A program made the position numbers and the translations under genes. Positions 1 through 8,000 of a stretch of DNA of 64,000 nt are shown here, in pieces. Where the stretch lies: positions 13,850 through 77,849 of the forward strand of contig JAZNXL010000069.1 in NCBI GenBank assembly GCA_045593905.1. The letters run 5' to 3'. Below the pieces are notes generated by a model. It was not told the origin of the DNA. It did no database searches and was given only the letters and a program-made list of their open reading frames with translations. How positions within the stretch are numbered: position 1 is the first letter of the stretch; the number at the start of each line of letters is the position of its first letter. This DNA is from RGIG9041 sp045593905. GTDB taxonomy: Bacteria > Bacillota > Clostridia > Oscillospirales > QAKW01.

Positions 1-942
1 GAGATTAATATGCGAAGCATTTTTGCAAGCACCTTTGTAACCTTTGCATGCTGCGGTTTTATTGTACTTATAATCGCGTTTATTGTGCTTATATTTGTAA
101 CGCGGCGTATGACAAAGCCAATTAACGATATGTACGTTGCAGCAAACAAGTTTAAAGGCGGCGATTTTTCAACAAGGCTTAACGTTTCGAGTTCAAACGA
201 ATACGCTCCGCTTGTAAACGCCTTTAACTCAATGGCTGACGGTATTGAAAATTTAGAAGGGATGCGCCGCGGCTTTATTGCCGACGTATCGCACGAGCTA
301 AGAACACCAATGACCGCAATCACAGGGTTTGTTGACGGCGTGCTCGACGGCACTATCCCGCCCGAGCTACACCAAAAATACTTAAAAACAGTATCAGAAG
401 AAGCGCACCGTATGTCGCGGCTTGTTGACAGCTTTTTAGATATTGCAAAAATACAGGCAGGGCAAATTTCATACGTGAAAAAACCGTTTGATATTGTTGC
501 AACAATAGGCAAGGTTTTGTTTGCCTTCGAAGAAAAAATTGCACAAAAGAATATAGACTTAAGCTTTAGTTACTGCGACGATTATGTTTTGGTGCTTGGC
601 GACGAGGACGCAATTTACCGCGTTGTGTTCAACCTTGTCGACAACGCGCTCAAGTTTACTGAGGGCGGCGGTAAAATTGACATTGGCGTAAATGCCGTCA
701 ATGACAAGGTACAAATTAGCATTTATAACACCGGCTGCGGTATTTCAAAAGAGGACGCGGCTAACATATTCGAAAGATTTTACAAGGCCGACAAAAGCCG
801 TTCGCAAAATAAACGCGGAACGGGTATTGGTCTTTATCTTGTTAAAAATATTATTAAAGAGCACGGCGAGGATATAATACTCACCTCAAAAGAGGGCGAG
901 TATGCAAGGTTTAGCTTTACCCTGCCCGCCTGCGAAGAATAA
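1..942 (+). CDS. Sensor histidine kinase, 5'-truncated by the window edge
   Basis: C-terminal part of a membrane sensor kinase of a two-component system; it autophosphorylates on His and passes the phosphate to a response regulator, probably encoded just upstream. The frame is open from base 1, so the true start lies outside the window. Numbered from the Met at base 10: membrane helix (about 5-31), HAMP linker (about 32-84), HisKA with phospho-acceptor His95 in DVSHELRTP, and a HATPase domain with N box NLVDNALKF (208-216), F box IFERFYKAD and G box GTGIGLYLVK. All catalytic boxes are intact. A strong AAGGAG overlaps its stop and serves the HtrA gene 10 bases downstream, so the two form one operon; sensor-kinase plus HtrA suggests an envelope-stress or cell-wall regulon (inference). 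The sensed signal cannot be read because the extracellular domain is missing. Confidence 0.93.
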   Translation, partial: EINMRSIFASTFVTFACCGFIVLIIAFIVLIFVTRRMTKPINDMYVAANKFKGGDFSTRLNVSSSNEYAPLVNAFNSMADGIENLEGMRRGFIADVSHELRTPMTAITGFVDGVLDGTIPPELHQKYLKTVSEEAHRMSRLVDSFLDIAKIQAGQISYVKKPFDIVATIGKVLFAFEEKIAQKNIDLSFSYCDDYVLVLGDEDAIYRVVFNLVDNALKFTEGGGKIDIGVNAVNDKVQISIYNTGCGISKEDAANIFERFYKADKSRSQNKRGTGIGLYLVKNIIKEHGEDIILTSKEGEYARFSFTLPACEE

Positions 943-952
943 GGAGAATTTT

Positions 953-2203
953 ATGAGCGAAAATAACAACGAGTACACCTGGCAAAACCCCGGCCCGTAC
1001 AATTCAGATAACGAGGGGTATACAGGCTACACCGGTTACACTCCCCAAAAACCGCAAAAACCCAAAAAGCCAAAAAACGCAAGGCGCAAGCTTACAGGCG
1101 TTGAGATTGCACTTATTGCAGTGGGCGGAATTTCGGTACTGCTTTTGGTTGCAGTTATAACACTTGTGTCAATGTTTGTTATAGACAGCAAGCAACCTGA
1201 AGCGCAAACAAACGAGCAAACACAAAGCGACTCGAATAAAAAGCCGAGCACTACACCGCCGTCGCTCGAAACACAACAGCCTACAGGCGATGCGCTTACA
1301 ATTCCTCAGGTTTATGAAAAGGTTAAAGACTCGGTTGTTGGCGTTGTTGTTACAACCGCGGCAAATCAAAAGGTATCGCAAGGCTCGGGCACAGGCATTA
1401 TTCTTACCGAAGACGGATATATTTCGACAAACGCACACGTTGTTGAGGGCGCTACAAAAATAAAGGTAGTGCTTACCGACGAGAGCGAACACGAGGCAGA
1501 GCTTATAGGAAGCGACTCGCGTACCGACCTTGCAGTTTTAAAAATAAATAAATCAGGGCTGACACCTGCCGAGATTGGCGACAGCGACCAGCTTGTTGTA
1601 GGTCAGACGGTTGTTGCAATCGGTAACCCTTACGGACTTGAGCTTGCAGGCACCGTTACATCGGGCATTGTTTCAGCACTCAACCGCCAGATTGTTATTG
1701 AAAGCTTTTATATGACACTTATTCAGACCGATGCGTCAATCAACCCCGGTAACTCGGGCGGACCGCTTGTTAACGACAACGGTCAGGTAGTTGGTATTAC
1801 GTCGTCAAAAATTGTTTCGAGCGGCTACGAGGGCATTGGCTTTGCAATTCCCATTACAAGCGCTACCACAATTATTCAAGAGCTTATTCAGTACGGATAT
1901 ATCAAAGACCGCCCATTCATTGGTATTCAGGGCAGCGATATTGACAAAAACTACGCATCGCTCTATTCACTCCCCGAGGGTGTTTATGTTGAGTATGTTG
2001 ACCCCGAAAGCGACGCCTACAAAAAAGGCTTAAAACGCGGCGATATTATTATTGAGGCTGACGGCGTTAAAATTTCGTCAATGGCTGAGCTTGATGCCGA
2101 GAAAAACAAAAAATCACCCGGACAAACGCTCACACTCACAGTTTACAGAAACACTAAAAAAATTGAGATAGCGGTTGTACTTTCAGAGTCAACTGGCGAT
2201 TAA
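953..2203 (+). CDS. htrA: HtrA/DegP-like trypsin-type serine protease with PDZ domain
   Basis: Membrane-anchored quality-control protease of family S1C, acting outside the membrane on misfolded envelope proteins. The chosen start (416 residues) follows AAGGAG by 6 bases; an earlier in-frame Met at 902 lies inside the kinase gene and has no ribosome site. Order: cytoplasmic Pro/Lys/Tyr-rich tail with GYTGYTGYT (about 23-45), one transmembrane helix (about 51-77), low-complexity Gln/Thr/Ser linker (78-112), trypsin fold with the triad His162 (TNAHVV), Asp192 (RTDLAVL) and Ser268 (GNSGGPL), then one PDZ domain (about 315-405). All triad residues are present. Length is usual for Firmicute HtrA. 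It follows the kinase gene in one operon and ends in a bidirectional terminator. Confidence 0.95.
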   Translation: MSENNNEYTWQNPGPYNSDNEGYTGYTGYTPQKPQKPKKPKNARRKLTGVEIALIAVGGISVLLLVAVITLVSMFVIDSKQPEAQTNEQTQSDSNKKPSTTPPSLETQQPTGDALTIPQVYEKVKDSVVGVVVTTAANQKVSQGSGTGIILTEDGYISTNAHVVEGATKIKVVLTDESEHEAELIGSDSRTDLAVLKINKSGLTPAEIGDSDQLVVGQTVVAIGNPYGLELAGTVTSGIVSALNRQIVIESFYMTLIQTDASINPGNSGGPLVNDNGQVVGITSSKIVSSGYEGIGFAIPITSATTIIQELIQYGYIKDRPFIGIQGSDIDKNYASLYSLPEGVYVEYVDPESDAYKKGLKRGDIIIEADGVKISSMAELDAEKNKKSPGQTLTLTVYRNTKKIEIAVVLSESTGD

Positions 2204-2232
2204 AAAAAGACACCTTAAAGGTGTCTTTTTTA
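2203..2232. terminator. Bidirectional intrinsic terminator
   Basis: Stem AAAAGACACC/GGTGTCTTTT around TTAAA, with an A tract on one side and T tract on the other, so it works on both strands. It separates htrA from the convergent MFS gene, whose stop codon lies inside its right arm. Confidence 0.85.
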
Positions 2233-3507
2233 TTGTTTTGTAAACCGTTTCCAAATGGGTGTTGCGATTGTACACATAACAAATGCAATAACTGCAAACA
2301 CAATCCAAAATATAATAGTTGTGTTCCAACCGTAGTTTTGAGCAACATATCCAAACAGTATGTTGGCAACAACTGCACCGTAAGAGGCGATTGCATTAAC
2401 GATTGATGCAACAGAGCCGGAGTGTCCATACCTTGAAAAGTGAGCAGGAATTATAACGTCCATTAACTGATGAGCCGCGTACATAAGCGTTGTTATAACC
2501 GCTAAAAACAGCACTATAAACAACACCGAAATTTTACCGATAAGCAGTAGTAAAAGAGTAAACGGCACTGTTATTAAAAAGCAGAGTCCCGATGCAAAAA
2601 ACGAATTTTTTGTAACGCGAGGATACAAAATACCTGCAATAAATATGCCGCCCAGATTAACAAAAACAATCGCCGTTGTAAGCATATTTGCAAAGCTGGG
2701 TGAAATACCCGAATAGCTCTCAATTATCATTGTAGGCACCCACGCTTTTAAGCCAACGTCAAGAGAGGTGCGTATAAACGACGGAACAAGCAACAATACA
2801 AGACCGCTTGCTAAAACAATTTTTAACAGGCTATGGCTTTGTTCGCTTTTGCCTGTTACGCCGGATGTGTCGTCATACAAATGTTTTTGATATTCATAAT
2901 GCAGTGCAACACATGCGGTTTTTGTTTTTATAACAACAATACGCCAGCCAATAAACGTAACAGCCAAAATAACCGACATTAATATAAATAGTACCTTCCA
3001 GTGCGAAACTGCTAAAACAATTGATGCAAAAAGATAGTTTAACAGCATACCGGCACAGTAGCAAAACGAAATTGCGCTCATTGCCGAATATGTATGGTCG
3101 GGGTGCAAAAACTCGGTTATTATGCGAAGAATAGCAGGCCATATTGCAAACTGTATCAGTCCGCAAAGGCTCCAGAATACAAGCATTAAAACAAAACTGT
3201 TCGAAAACGCCATTCCGAGTGTTGCAATAGCAGTACCTATAAGCGTTATATTAACAAGTCGTGACGGCTGAATTTTGTCAACAAGCTTAACACCTACAAG
3301 CTGCGCGGTACCATAAAACAAATAAAAGCTTGCATTTATAACGCCTGCCTGTGATTTATTAAAAAGTCCTTCTTCAATAATTGATGCAATTGATGCTGAA
3401 TAGGTGCTTTTTGTCATTGACACAACAGCATAAATTATCCAGCTTGCAATAAATAATACCCAGCTGGCACGTTTTGGACTTGTTATTTGCCTGAGTTTAA
3501 TTTTCAT
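2230..3507 (-). CDS. Major facilitator superfamily permease, OPA-like
   Basis: Twelve-helix secondary transporter of 425 residues. The first helix region (SWIIYAVVSMTKSTYSASI) and the following GLFNKSQAGVINASFYLFYGTAQ segment resemble the organophosphate:phosphate antiporter (GlpT/UhpT) branch, where a small phosphorylated or organic anion is exchanged across the membrane. A hydrophilic central loop (about 195-225) separates the two six-helix halves. The start at 3507 is preceded by AAGAAGG. It is a single-gene unit: convergent with htrA and followed upstream by a repeat-rich spacer. The substrate cannot be assigned from the sequence; the OPA assignment rests on overall pattern only. Confidence 0.8.
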   Translation of the reverse strand: MKIKLRQITSPKRASWVLFIASWIIYAVVSMTKSTYSASIASIIEEGLFNKSQAGVINASFYLFYGTAQLVGVKLVDKIQPSRLVNITLIGTAIATLGMAFSNSFVLMLVFWSLCGLIQFAIWPAILRIITEFLHPDHTYSAMSAISFCYCAGMLLNYLFASIVLAVSHWKVLFILMSVILAVTFIGWRIVVIKTKTACVALHYEYQKHLYDDTSGVTGKSEQSHSLLKIVLASGLVLLLVPSFIRTSLDVGLKAWVPTMIIESYSGISPSFANMLTTAIVFVNLGGIFIAGILYPRVTKNSFFASGLCFLITVPFTLLLLLIGKISVLFIVLFLAVITTLMYAAHQLMDVIIPAHFSRYGHSGSVASIVNAIASYGAVVANILFGYVAQNYGWNTTIIFWIVFAVIAFVMCTIATPIWKRFTKQ

Positions 3508-3597
3508 TGTATCTATACCTTCTTTTTAAAAGATATGTTAAATAAATTATATAACCAATTTAAATGTTGTCAACAACAATTATTAAACTTTCGGAAT

Positions 3598-3656
3598 ATT
3601 AATGAATTGCCTACGGCATTAATTGAGTCTTACGACTGATGAATTGCACCTTTGGC
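3598..3656. repeat. Hairpin array A (AATGAATT family)
   Basis: Three short adjacent dyads: GCC-tac-GGC, a TTACGA unit and GCACC-ttt-GG, each flanked by TTAATGAATT or AATTGA motifs. Same family as arrays at 13828, 14304, 21778 and 27769. It lies in the 377-base spacer upstream of the MFS gene. Confidence 0.6.
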
Positions 3657-3660
3657 ACAT

Positions 3661-3688
3661 TAAAAAAGCACCCTTTCGGGTGCTTTTT
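3661..3688. terminator. Terminator-type hairpin GCACCC/GGGTGC
   Basis: AAAAAAGCACCC-TTTC-style hairpin with GGGTGCTTTTT. It is nearly identical to the hairpins at 3856, 17886 and 62629. It lies upstream of the MFS start rather than behind a gene, so on the minus strand it would end transcripts coming from the 5375-3885 gene. Confidence 0.65.
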
Positions 3689-3691
3689 AGC

Positions 3692-3717
3692 TAAATAGTT
3701 GCTGACGCAACAGCTTT
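3692..3717. repeat. Small dyad GTTGC-tgac-GCAAC
   Basis: Perfect 5-bp stem with 4-base loop, extended by AG/CT-like flanks, directly beside the GTAATAG element. It may be a solitary unit of the hairpin-array family. Confidence 0.4.
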
Positions 3718-3856
3718 AAAGTAAAAGGTAAAAAGTAATAGTGAAAAAGTAATGAAGGAACACAAGAAAAGCTTGTGTTCCTTTTAATTTAAAAAACTCG
3801 GCTAAAAGCCGAGTTTATCCTTAACTATTCACTATTCACTCTTACCTATCACCTAT
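3718..3856. repeat. GTAATAG element, copy 1
   Basis: About 139 bp. Left end GTAAAAGGTAAAAAGTAATAGTG and right end (reverse complement) share a GTAATAG/GTGAATAG-type imperfect inverted repeat. Inside are two perfect hairpins: GGAACACAAG/CTTGTGTTCC (3757-3781) and AAACTCGGC/GCCGAGTTT (3794-3816). Same order as copies 3 and 4. Confidence 0.8.
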
Positions 3857-3887
3857 AAAAAAAGCACCCTTTCGGGTGCATTTTTTA
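3856..3887 (-). terminator. Intrinsic terminator of the DUF3810-like gene
   Basis: GCACCC-TTTC-GGGTGC stem with A and T tracts. It overlaps the stop codon of the minus-strand gene that ends at 3885. Confidence 0.8.
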
Positions 3888-5375
3888 ATTAGGATGATAT
3901 TCTTCGTAAAGTTCGTCTACTGCGTCTTGATAATCGTAATCAATTTTATAGAAGTTTGTAAGGTAGTTGCAGTATTTACCGTAGTCAACAGGCTCGCTGT
4001 CGTCTATTCTTACCTTACCCTCATCAACGTTGTCGCGGTATTCAACAAGCAACAGCTTTGCGATGTCGCAAGCCTGTGCTTTTGAGATTGTTTCGTTTGA
4101 TGCGATAAAGCCGATGTCACTTGAAAGACCATACAATTTATCAAGCTCTTTTACAAGCGCTACGTACTCTTTTTTAGCGTCGCTTACAAGCGCGTTTGCA
4201 AGGTAGAGATGAAGGTCTTTACCGTTTGTTTTATAAAACTGTGAGCTGAGTGAAAGGTATGCGTTAAAGTAGCCCGAGTAGTTAAGGTAGTAGTCGTCTG
4301 AGTACTGGGTGCATACGAGGAATGCGATAAAGTCGGCATCGCCGTCGTCGGTGTAGCCGCGTTGCATTGCCATTGTTTTTGCAACCTGCATAGGCACTAC
4401 AATTTCGGGGTAGTAGTTGTTTACGCAAATTTCACCTGTAAAGGGTGAATATATACTCGAGATTTGGAAAGACGAGTAAACACCCGAGAACAAAAGCTCT
4501 TTTGAGTTTAATTTTTTACCCTTGAGTGTGGGGATATCTTTTGCGGCTTTTTTGAACGCTTCGTTTACGCGCTCGGTAATTTTATCGGTTGCTTTACCTT
4601 TGCCCTGATATCTTGAAAGGTTACTCTTTGTGAAAAAGATTTCGCCTGCGCCCTCGTAAAGAGAGTTATTGATGCCGTCGATAAGGTAGAGCATGGTTTC
4701 TGAAAACTCCATATTTGTTACCTTAGCCGAGGTATATGGTGTTGATTTTGATAAAAAGTTACGGTATGAGAACACGCCGTAGCACATTGACGATAAAAGC
4801 GCAAACACACCTGCAACAGCAAGCAATGTGTAGCCAAACTGTATCCACAGTCCGCCTTTGCGCACACCGCCTTTAACCTGAATTGTGCGAACTATTATGT
4901 ACACAAGGTAAGCAAGTATGCCAAGAGCTGTAGCGCAGATAATAATTTCGAACATAGGGATTGGAATAAGGCTGAATACTTTAGCAATACCGCCCGAAAC
5001 GCCCCTGAACGCTTTTGCAAACGACTCACCTGTTGAGCGTGAGCTTGTTGCAATAAAGTAAAGAACTGCGCCAACAATACCTAAAAATATGCACGACCAT
5101 TTTACAATTGACGACCAAAGCGGGTTCATAAGCAAAATTTTTGCTTTTTGACCTTTGGTGAGCGGTTGCTCCTCGTCAGGTGTGTCGATTTGCTCGAGTT
5201 CGATTTCGACCTCTTGCTCATCGGTAGGTGCATCTATATTTTCGAGTTCGTCTTGTTGCTCGATTACTGTATCTTGTGTTATTTCTTCAGTTGCAACTGG
5301 TGCTTCTGACTGAGCCTCTATAACCTCTTGCTCGCCTTCGAGCTCGGGTGTTATATTTTCATAGTTTTCGCTCAT
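3885..5375 (-). CDS. DUF3810-like membrane protein with a degenerate metalloprotease motif
   Basis: Membrane protein of 496 residues. Residues 1-73 are a very acidic Glu/Gln-rich cytoplasmic tail; helices at about 90-110, 141-163 and 178-203 are followed by a long extracytoplasmic domain. The region SGVYSSFQISSIYSPFTGEICVNNYYPE to FIAFLVC (297-355) matches my memory of DUF3810, where a HExxH zinc motif precedes an E-A-x-F element. Here the HExxH position reads KTMAM (333-337) and the third-ligand position reads DADF (346-349), so zinc binding and proteolysis look lost. The start at 5375 has an excellent GAGGAGG site. It stands alone, with a repeat-rich spacer downstream. Family assignment is from memory, the residue changes are directly visible, and the function is unknown. 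Confidence 0.7.
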   Translation of the reverse strand: MSENYENITPELEGEQEVIEAQSEAPVATEEITQDTVIEQQDELENIDAPTDEQEVEIELEQIDTPDEEQPLTKGQKAKILLMNPLWSSIVKWSCIFLGIVGAVLYFIATSSRSTGESFAKAFRGVSGGIAKVFSLIPIPMFEIIICATALGILAYLVYIIVRTIQVKGGVRKGGLWIQFGYTLLAVAGVFALLSSMCYGVFSYRNFLSKSTPYTSAKVTNMEFSETMLYLIDGINNSLYEGAGEIFFTKSNLSRYQGKGKATDKITERVNEAFKKAAKDIPTLKGKKLNSKELLFSGVYSSFQISSIYSPFTGEICVNNYYPEIVVPMQVAKTMAMQRGYTDDGDADFIAFLVCTQYSDDYYLNYSGYFNAYLSLSSQFYKTNGKDLHLYLANALVSDAKKEYVALVKELDKLYGLSSDIGFIASNETISKAQACDIAKLLLVEYRDNVDEGKVRIDDSEPVDYGKYCNYLTNFYKIDYDYQDAVDELYEEYHPN

Positions 5376-5452
5376 GAAATATCCTCCTCGAATACTATAT
5401 AAGTATATAGTATACTATATTAACTAAAAGTTCAATAGTAATTTACTATTTT

Positions 5453-6301
5453 TTATGCGTTTACCTCAAATAAAACGCCGAGTGTGTTAGGACCGCAGTG
5501 GCTTGTAATAACACAGCCTGCCTCGTTTTCGTAAACCTCGTCAAAGCTTAATTTTGATTTAACCGTCTCAACAACCGAGTTTACGATTTGCTCGTCGCAT
5601 TTTGTATGTGTTATAAACACGCGTTTTGTATTAATATTGGGGGTTGACATTACCTTGTCAACGTATTTTAAAAGCACAGCTGCATAGCTGCCCCTGAACT
5701 TGTCAGCCATTGCCATTTTGCCGTTTTCACCAACGTCGATTTCGGGCTTTATTTTTAAAAGATTGGCGCCGAGCATTGCAACTGCCGAGCATCTTCCGCC
5801 CATTTTTAAATACTCAAGCTGGTCAATAACAAAGCTTGCGCGAACAAGCTTGGTGCGTGCCTGGAGCTCACTATAAATTTCGCTGCCCGACTTACCGCTC
5901 TCTGCCATATCGCAAGCATCAAGCACTAAAAGAGCAGAGCCTGTTGAAAGGTTTAAAGAGTCAACAACGTACACGCCCCCTACCTCGCTTGCGGCGATTT
6001 TTGCGTTTTGGTGGCTTGAAGACATTTCAGAAGAAAGGCTTATATGCACAACCTCTTTGCCCTCGCTAACGTGTTTTTTAAAGAGTGTTATATAGTCGTC
6101 AACCGAGCCTGCCGAGGTTTTGGGGAGTGTGCCGTTTTTGTCTACAAACTCGTAAATATCGGTAGGTGTTACCTCAACACCGTCGCGAAGCGATTTGTCG
6201 CCGAGCACGGTATAAAGCGGCATAACCTCGACATTATGCTTTTGCACAAGCTCCTTTGGTAAATCACAAGTGCTGTCGGCAGTTATTTTTATATTAGACA
6301 T
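5453..6301 (-). CDS. DegV family fatty-acid-binding protein (FakB-like)
   Basis: Cytoplasmic two-domain protein (282 residues) that binds a fatty acid. Proteins of this family present the acyl chain to the kinase FakA for use in phospholipid synthesis. The N terminus KITADSTCDLP and the MPLYTVLGD segment are the DegV signature; SAGSVDDYITLF and ISLSSEMSSSHQNA form the usual ligand/phosphate-loop region, followed by YVVDSLNLSTGSALLV. Length is standard. The start at 6301 has AGGAGAA 6 bases upstream. It is divergent from fba with its own TTGACA-17-TAAAAT promoter. No fakA homologue is in this window. Confidence 0.92.
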   Translation of the reverse strand: MSNIKITADSTCDLPKELVQKHNVEVMPLYTVLGDKSLRDGVEVTPTDIYEFVDKNGTLPKTSAGSVDDYITLFKKHVSEGKEVVHISLSSEMSSSHQNAKIAASEVGGVYVVDSLNLSTGSALLVLDACDMAESGKSGSEIYSELQARTKLVRASFVIDQLEYLKMGGRCSAVAMLGANLLKIKPEIDVGENGKMAMADKFRGSYAAVLLKYVDKVMSTPNINTKRVFITHTKCDEQIVNSVVETVKSKLSFDEVYENEAGCVITSHCGPNTLGVLFEVNA

Positions 6302-6333
6302 TGTAATTCTCCTAAATATTATTATTCATTATA

Positions 6334-6362
6334 ATTTTATACAAATTTTAATAATATGTCAA
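6334..6362 (-). promoter_or_regulatory. Promoter of the degV gene
   Basis: On the minus strand, TTGACA (6362-6357), 17-base spacer, TAAAAT (6339-6334). Its -35 box lies only 7 bases from the -35 box of the opposing fba promoter. Confidence 0.75.
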
Positions 6363-6369
6363 GTAAACA

Positions 6370-6399
6370 TTGACTTTTTTATACCGCAAGGGGTATAAT
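6370..6399 (+). promoter_or_regulatory. Promoter of fba
   Basis: TTGACT (6370-6375), 18-base spacer, TATAAT (6394-6399). Expected transcript start near 6406 gives a 30-base leader carrying GGAGGAAA. Confidence 0.8.
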
Positions 6400-6435
6400 G
6401 TTATGGTAATAATTTTGTTAACGGAGGAAATTTTT

Positions 6436-7299
6436 ATGTTAGTTTCGGCAAAAGAAATGATGCAAAAAGCTTACGAGGGCCACTACGCAGTTGGTCAGTT
6501 CAACATCAACAACCTTGAGTGGACAAAAGCTATCCTTTTAACTGCACAAGAATGTAACTCACCTGTTATTCTTGGCGTTTCAGAGGGTGCAGGTAAGTAT
6601 ATGTGCGGCTACAAAACAGTTGTTGGTATGGTTAACGGTATGCTCGAAGAATTAAACATTACTGTTCCTGTTGCTCTTCACCTTGACCACGGCTCATACG
6701 AAGCTGCTAAAACCGTTATCCGCGATGGTTTTTCATCTGTTATGTTTGACGGTTCACACTACGACATCGAAGAAAACATAGAAAAAACAAAAGAGATTAT
6801 TGCTCTTGCAAACGAAAAAGGCCTTTCAGTTGAGGCTGAAGTTGGTGCAATCGGCGGCGAAGAAGACGGCGTAACAGGCAGAGGCGAGGTTGCTGATGCT
6901 GACGAGTGCAAGCTCATTGCTGACCTTGGCGTGTCAATGCTTGCTGCAGGTATTGGTAACATTCACGGCAAATACCCTGCAAACTGGGCAGGTCTCGACT
7001 TTGACGCTTTACAAAAAATCTCTGAAAAAACAAGCGGTATGCCCCTCGTTCTTCACGGCGGTACAGGTATTCCTGCTGATATGGTTAAAAAAGCAATCGC
7101 TCTTGGCGTTTCAAAGGTAAACGTTAACACCGAGTGCCAAATCGCTTTCACCGAAGCTACAAGAAAATACTTTGAAGCAGGTAAAGACCTTGTTGGTAAA
7201 GGCTTTGACCCCAGAAAAGTTTTAGCTGACGGCGTTGAGGCTATTAAAGCTACTGTTAAAGAAAAGATGGAACTTTTCGGCTCAGTAAATAAGGCATAA
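6436..7299 (+). CDS. fba: Class II fructose-1,6-bisphosphate aldolase
   Basis: Glycolytic/gluconeogenic zinc enzyme cleaving fructose-1,6-bisphosphate to DHAP and glyceraldehyde-3-phosphate. Start at the Met after GGAGGAAATTTTT (287 residues); the longer frame from 6370 begins inside the promoter and is rejected. Visible: LHLDHGS (82-87) with general base Asp84 and zinc ligand His85, SVEAEVGAIGGEEDG (131-145), zinc ligands His178 (NIHGKY) and His207 (VLHGGTG), and the phosphate-binding KVNVNTE (228-233). Length and motifs are typical of the Firmicute Fba family. It is monocistronic, closed by a strong terminator. Codon use is strongly biased, as expected for an abundant enzyme. Confidence 0.97.
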   Translation: MLVSAKEMMQKAYEGHYAVGQFNINNLEWTKAILLTAQECNSPVILGVSEGAGKYMCGYKTVVGMVNGMLEELNITVPVALHLDHGSYEAAKTVIRDGFSSVMFDGSHYDIEENIEKTKEIIALANEKGLSVEAEVGAIGGEEDGVTGRGEVADADECKLIADLGVSMLAAGIGNIHGKYPANWAGLDFDALQKISEKTSGMPLVLHGGTGIPADMVKKAIALGVSKVNVNTECQIAFTEATRKYFEAGKDLVGKGFDPRKVLADGVEAIKATVKEKMELFGSVNKA

Positions 7300-7318
7300 G
7301 CCTGTAAAAATTATATGC

Positions 7319-7349
7319 AAAAATGGCGGTTTTAAACCGCCATTTTTTA
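7319..7349 (+). terminator. fba intrinsic terminator
   Basis: AAATGGCGG/CCGCCATTT stem around TTTTAAA, followed by a T tract. Confidence 0.88.
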
Positions 7350-7351
7350 TT

Positions 7352-7491
7352 TAGGTAATAGGTAAGAGTGAATAGTGAATAGATTAGGACAAAACTCGGC
7401 TTAAAGCCGAGTTTTATAAATTAAAAGGAACACAACCAAAGTTGTGTTCCCTCGTTACCTTTTCACTATTACTTTTTACTTATTACCTAAA
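7352..7491. repeat. GTAATAG element, copy 2 (inverted)
   Basis: About 140 bp in the opposite orientation to copies 1, 3 and 4: the AAAACTCGGC/GCCGAGTTTT hairpin comes first, then GGAACACAAC/GTTGTGTTCC. Outer ends are TAGGTAATAGGTAAGAGTG and its imperfect complement. It sits between the convergent fba and rplS genes. Confidence 0.82.
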
Positions 7492-7492
7492 T

Positions 7493-7523
7493 AAAAAAAG
7501 CAGTCTTTCGACTGCTTATTTTT
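7493..7523 (-). terminator. rplS intrinsic terminator
   Basis: GCAGTC-TTTC-GACTGC stem with flanking A and T tracts, just behind the rplS stop on the minus strand. Confidence 0.85.
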
Positions 7524-7524
7524 A

Positions 7525-7866
7525 TTAAACCTTTTGTTTAACTTTAGCTGATTTGCCGACTCTGTCACGAATGTAGAAGAGTTTTGCACGTCTAACTTTA
7601 CCTTGGCGTACAACTTCGACTTTTTCAACCTTGGGTGAATTAACGAGAAATGTTCTTTCAACACCAACGCCGTAAGCAACACGTCTAACTTTGAAAGTTT
7701 CTGAGATGCCGCCGCCGTGTTTAGCGATGATTGTGCCTTCAAATACCTGAGTTCTTTCTCTGTTACCCTCTTTAACTTTTACGCTAACACGAACTGTATC
7801 ACCGATGTTAAGAGTGTATTTGTCAGCTTTGATTTGCTCGTCAGTTACAGCCTTTAAATAATCCAT
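7525..7866 (-). CDS. rplS: Large-subunit ribosomal protein L19
   Basis: L19 (113 residues) sits at the interface of the 30S and 50S subunits. Family hallmarks are GDTVRVSVKVKEGNRERTQVFEGTIIAKHGGGISETF and the basic RRVAYGVGVERTF segment; length is normal. The start has AAGGAGGAACG upstream. It is a single-gene unit preceded by a roughly 90-base structured leader and followed by its own terminator, unlike the rpsP-rimM-trmD-rplS operon of many bacteria. Confidence 0.98.
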   Translation of the reverse strand: MDYLKAVTDEQIKADKYTLNIGDTVRVSVKVKEGNRERTQVFEGTIIAKHGGGISETFKVRRVAYGVGVERTFLVNSPKVEKVEVVRQGKVRRAKLFYIRDRVGKSAKVKQKV

Positions 7867-7957
7867 AGTAACCGTTCCTCCTTAAAAAATTTAGGGACTT
7901 TACAGACATTCATGCGAGCAATAGCAGAGGACTGTCCGTTATAAGTTTATCTCAATC
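7867..7957 (-). promoter_or_regulatory. Probable L19 autoregulatory leader
   Basis: The untranslated leader of rplS carries interleaved complementary segments on the minus strand: GGAC..GTCC, ACAG..CTGT and TGC..GCA, spanning CGGACAGTCCTCTGC to GTCTGTAAAGTCCC. This resembles the known Firmicute L19 leader through which free L19 represses its own synthesis. Assignment is by pattern and position; a covariance-model search was not possible. Confidence 0.6.
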
Positions 7958-7963
7958 TTGAAT

Positions 7964-7992
7964 ATGATAACACATATATTTTTAAAATGCAA
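7964..7992 (-). promoter_or_regulatory. Promoter of rplS
   Basis: Minus strand TTGCAT (7992-7987), 17-base spacer, TATCAT (7969-7964). Expected start near 7957 gives the leader described for rplS. Confidence 0.65.
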
Positions 7993-8000
7993 CTGTTTTT

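Noticed and set aside
902..952. Upstream start for htrA
   Set aside because: The longer frame begins inside the kinase gene without a ribosome site; AAGGAG points to the Met at 953.
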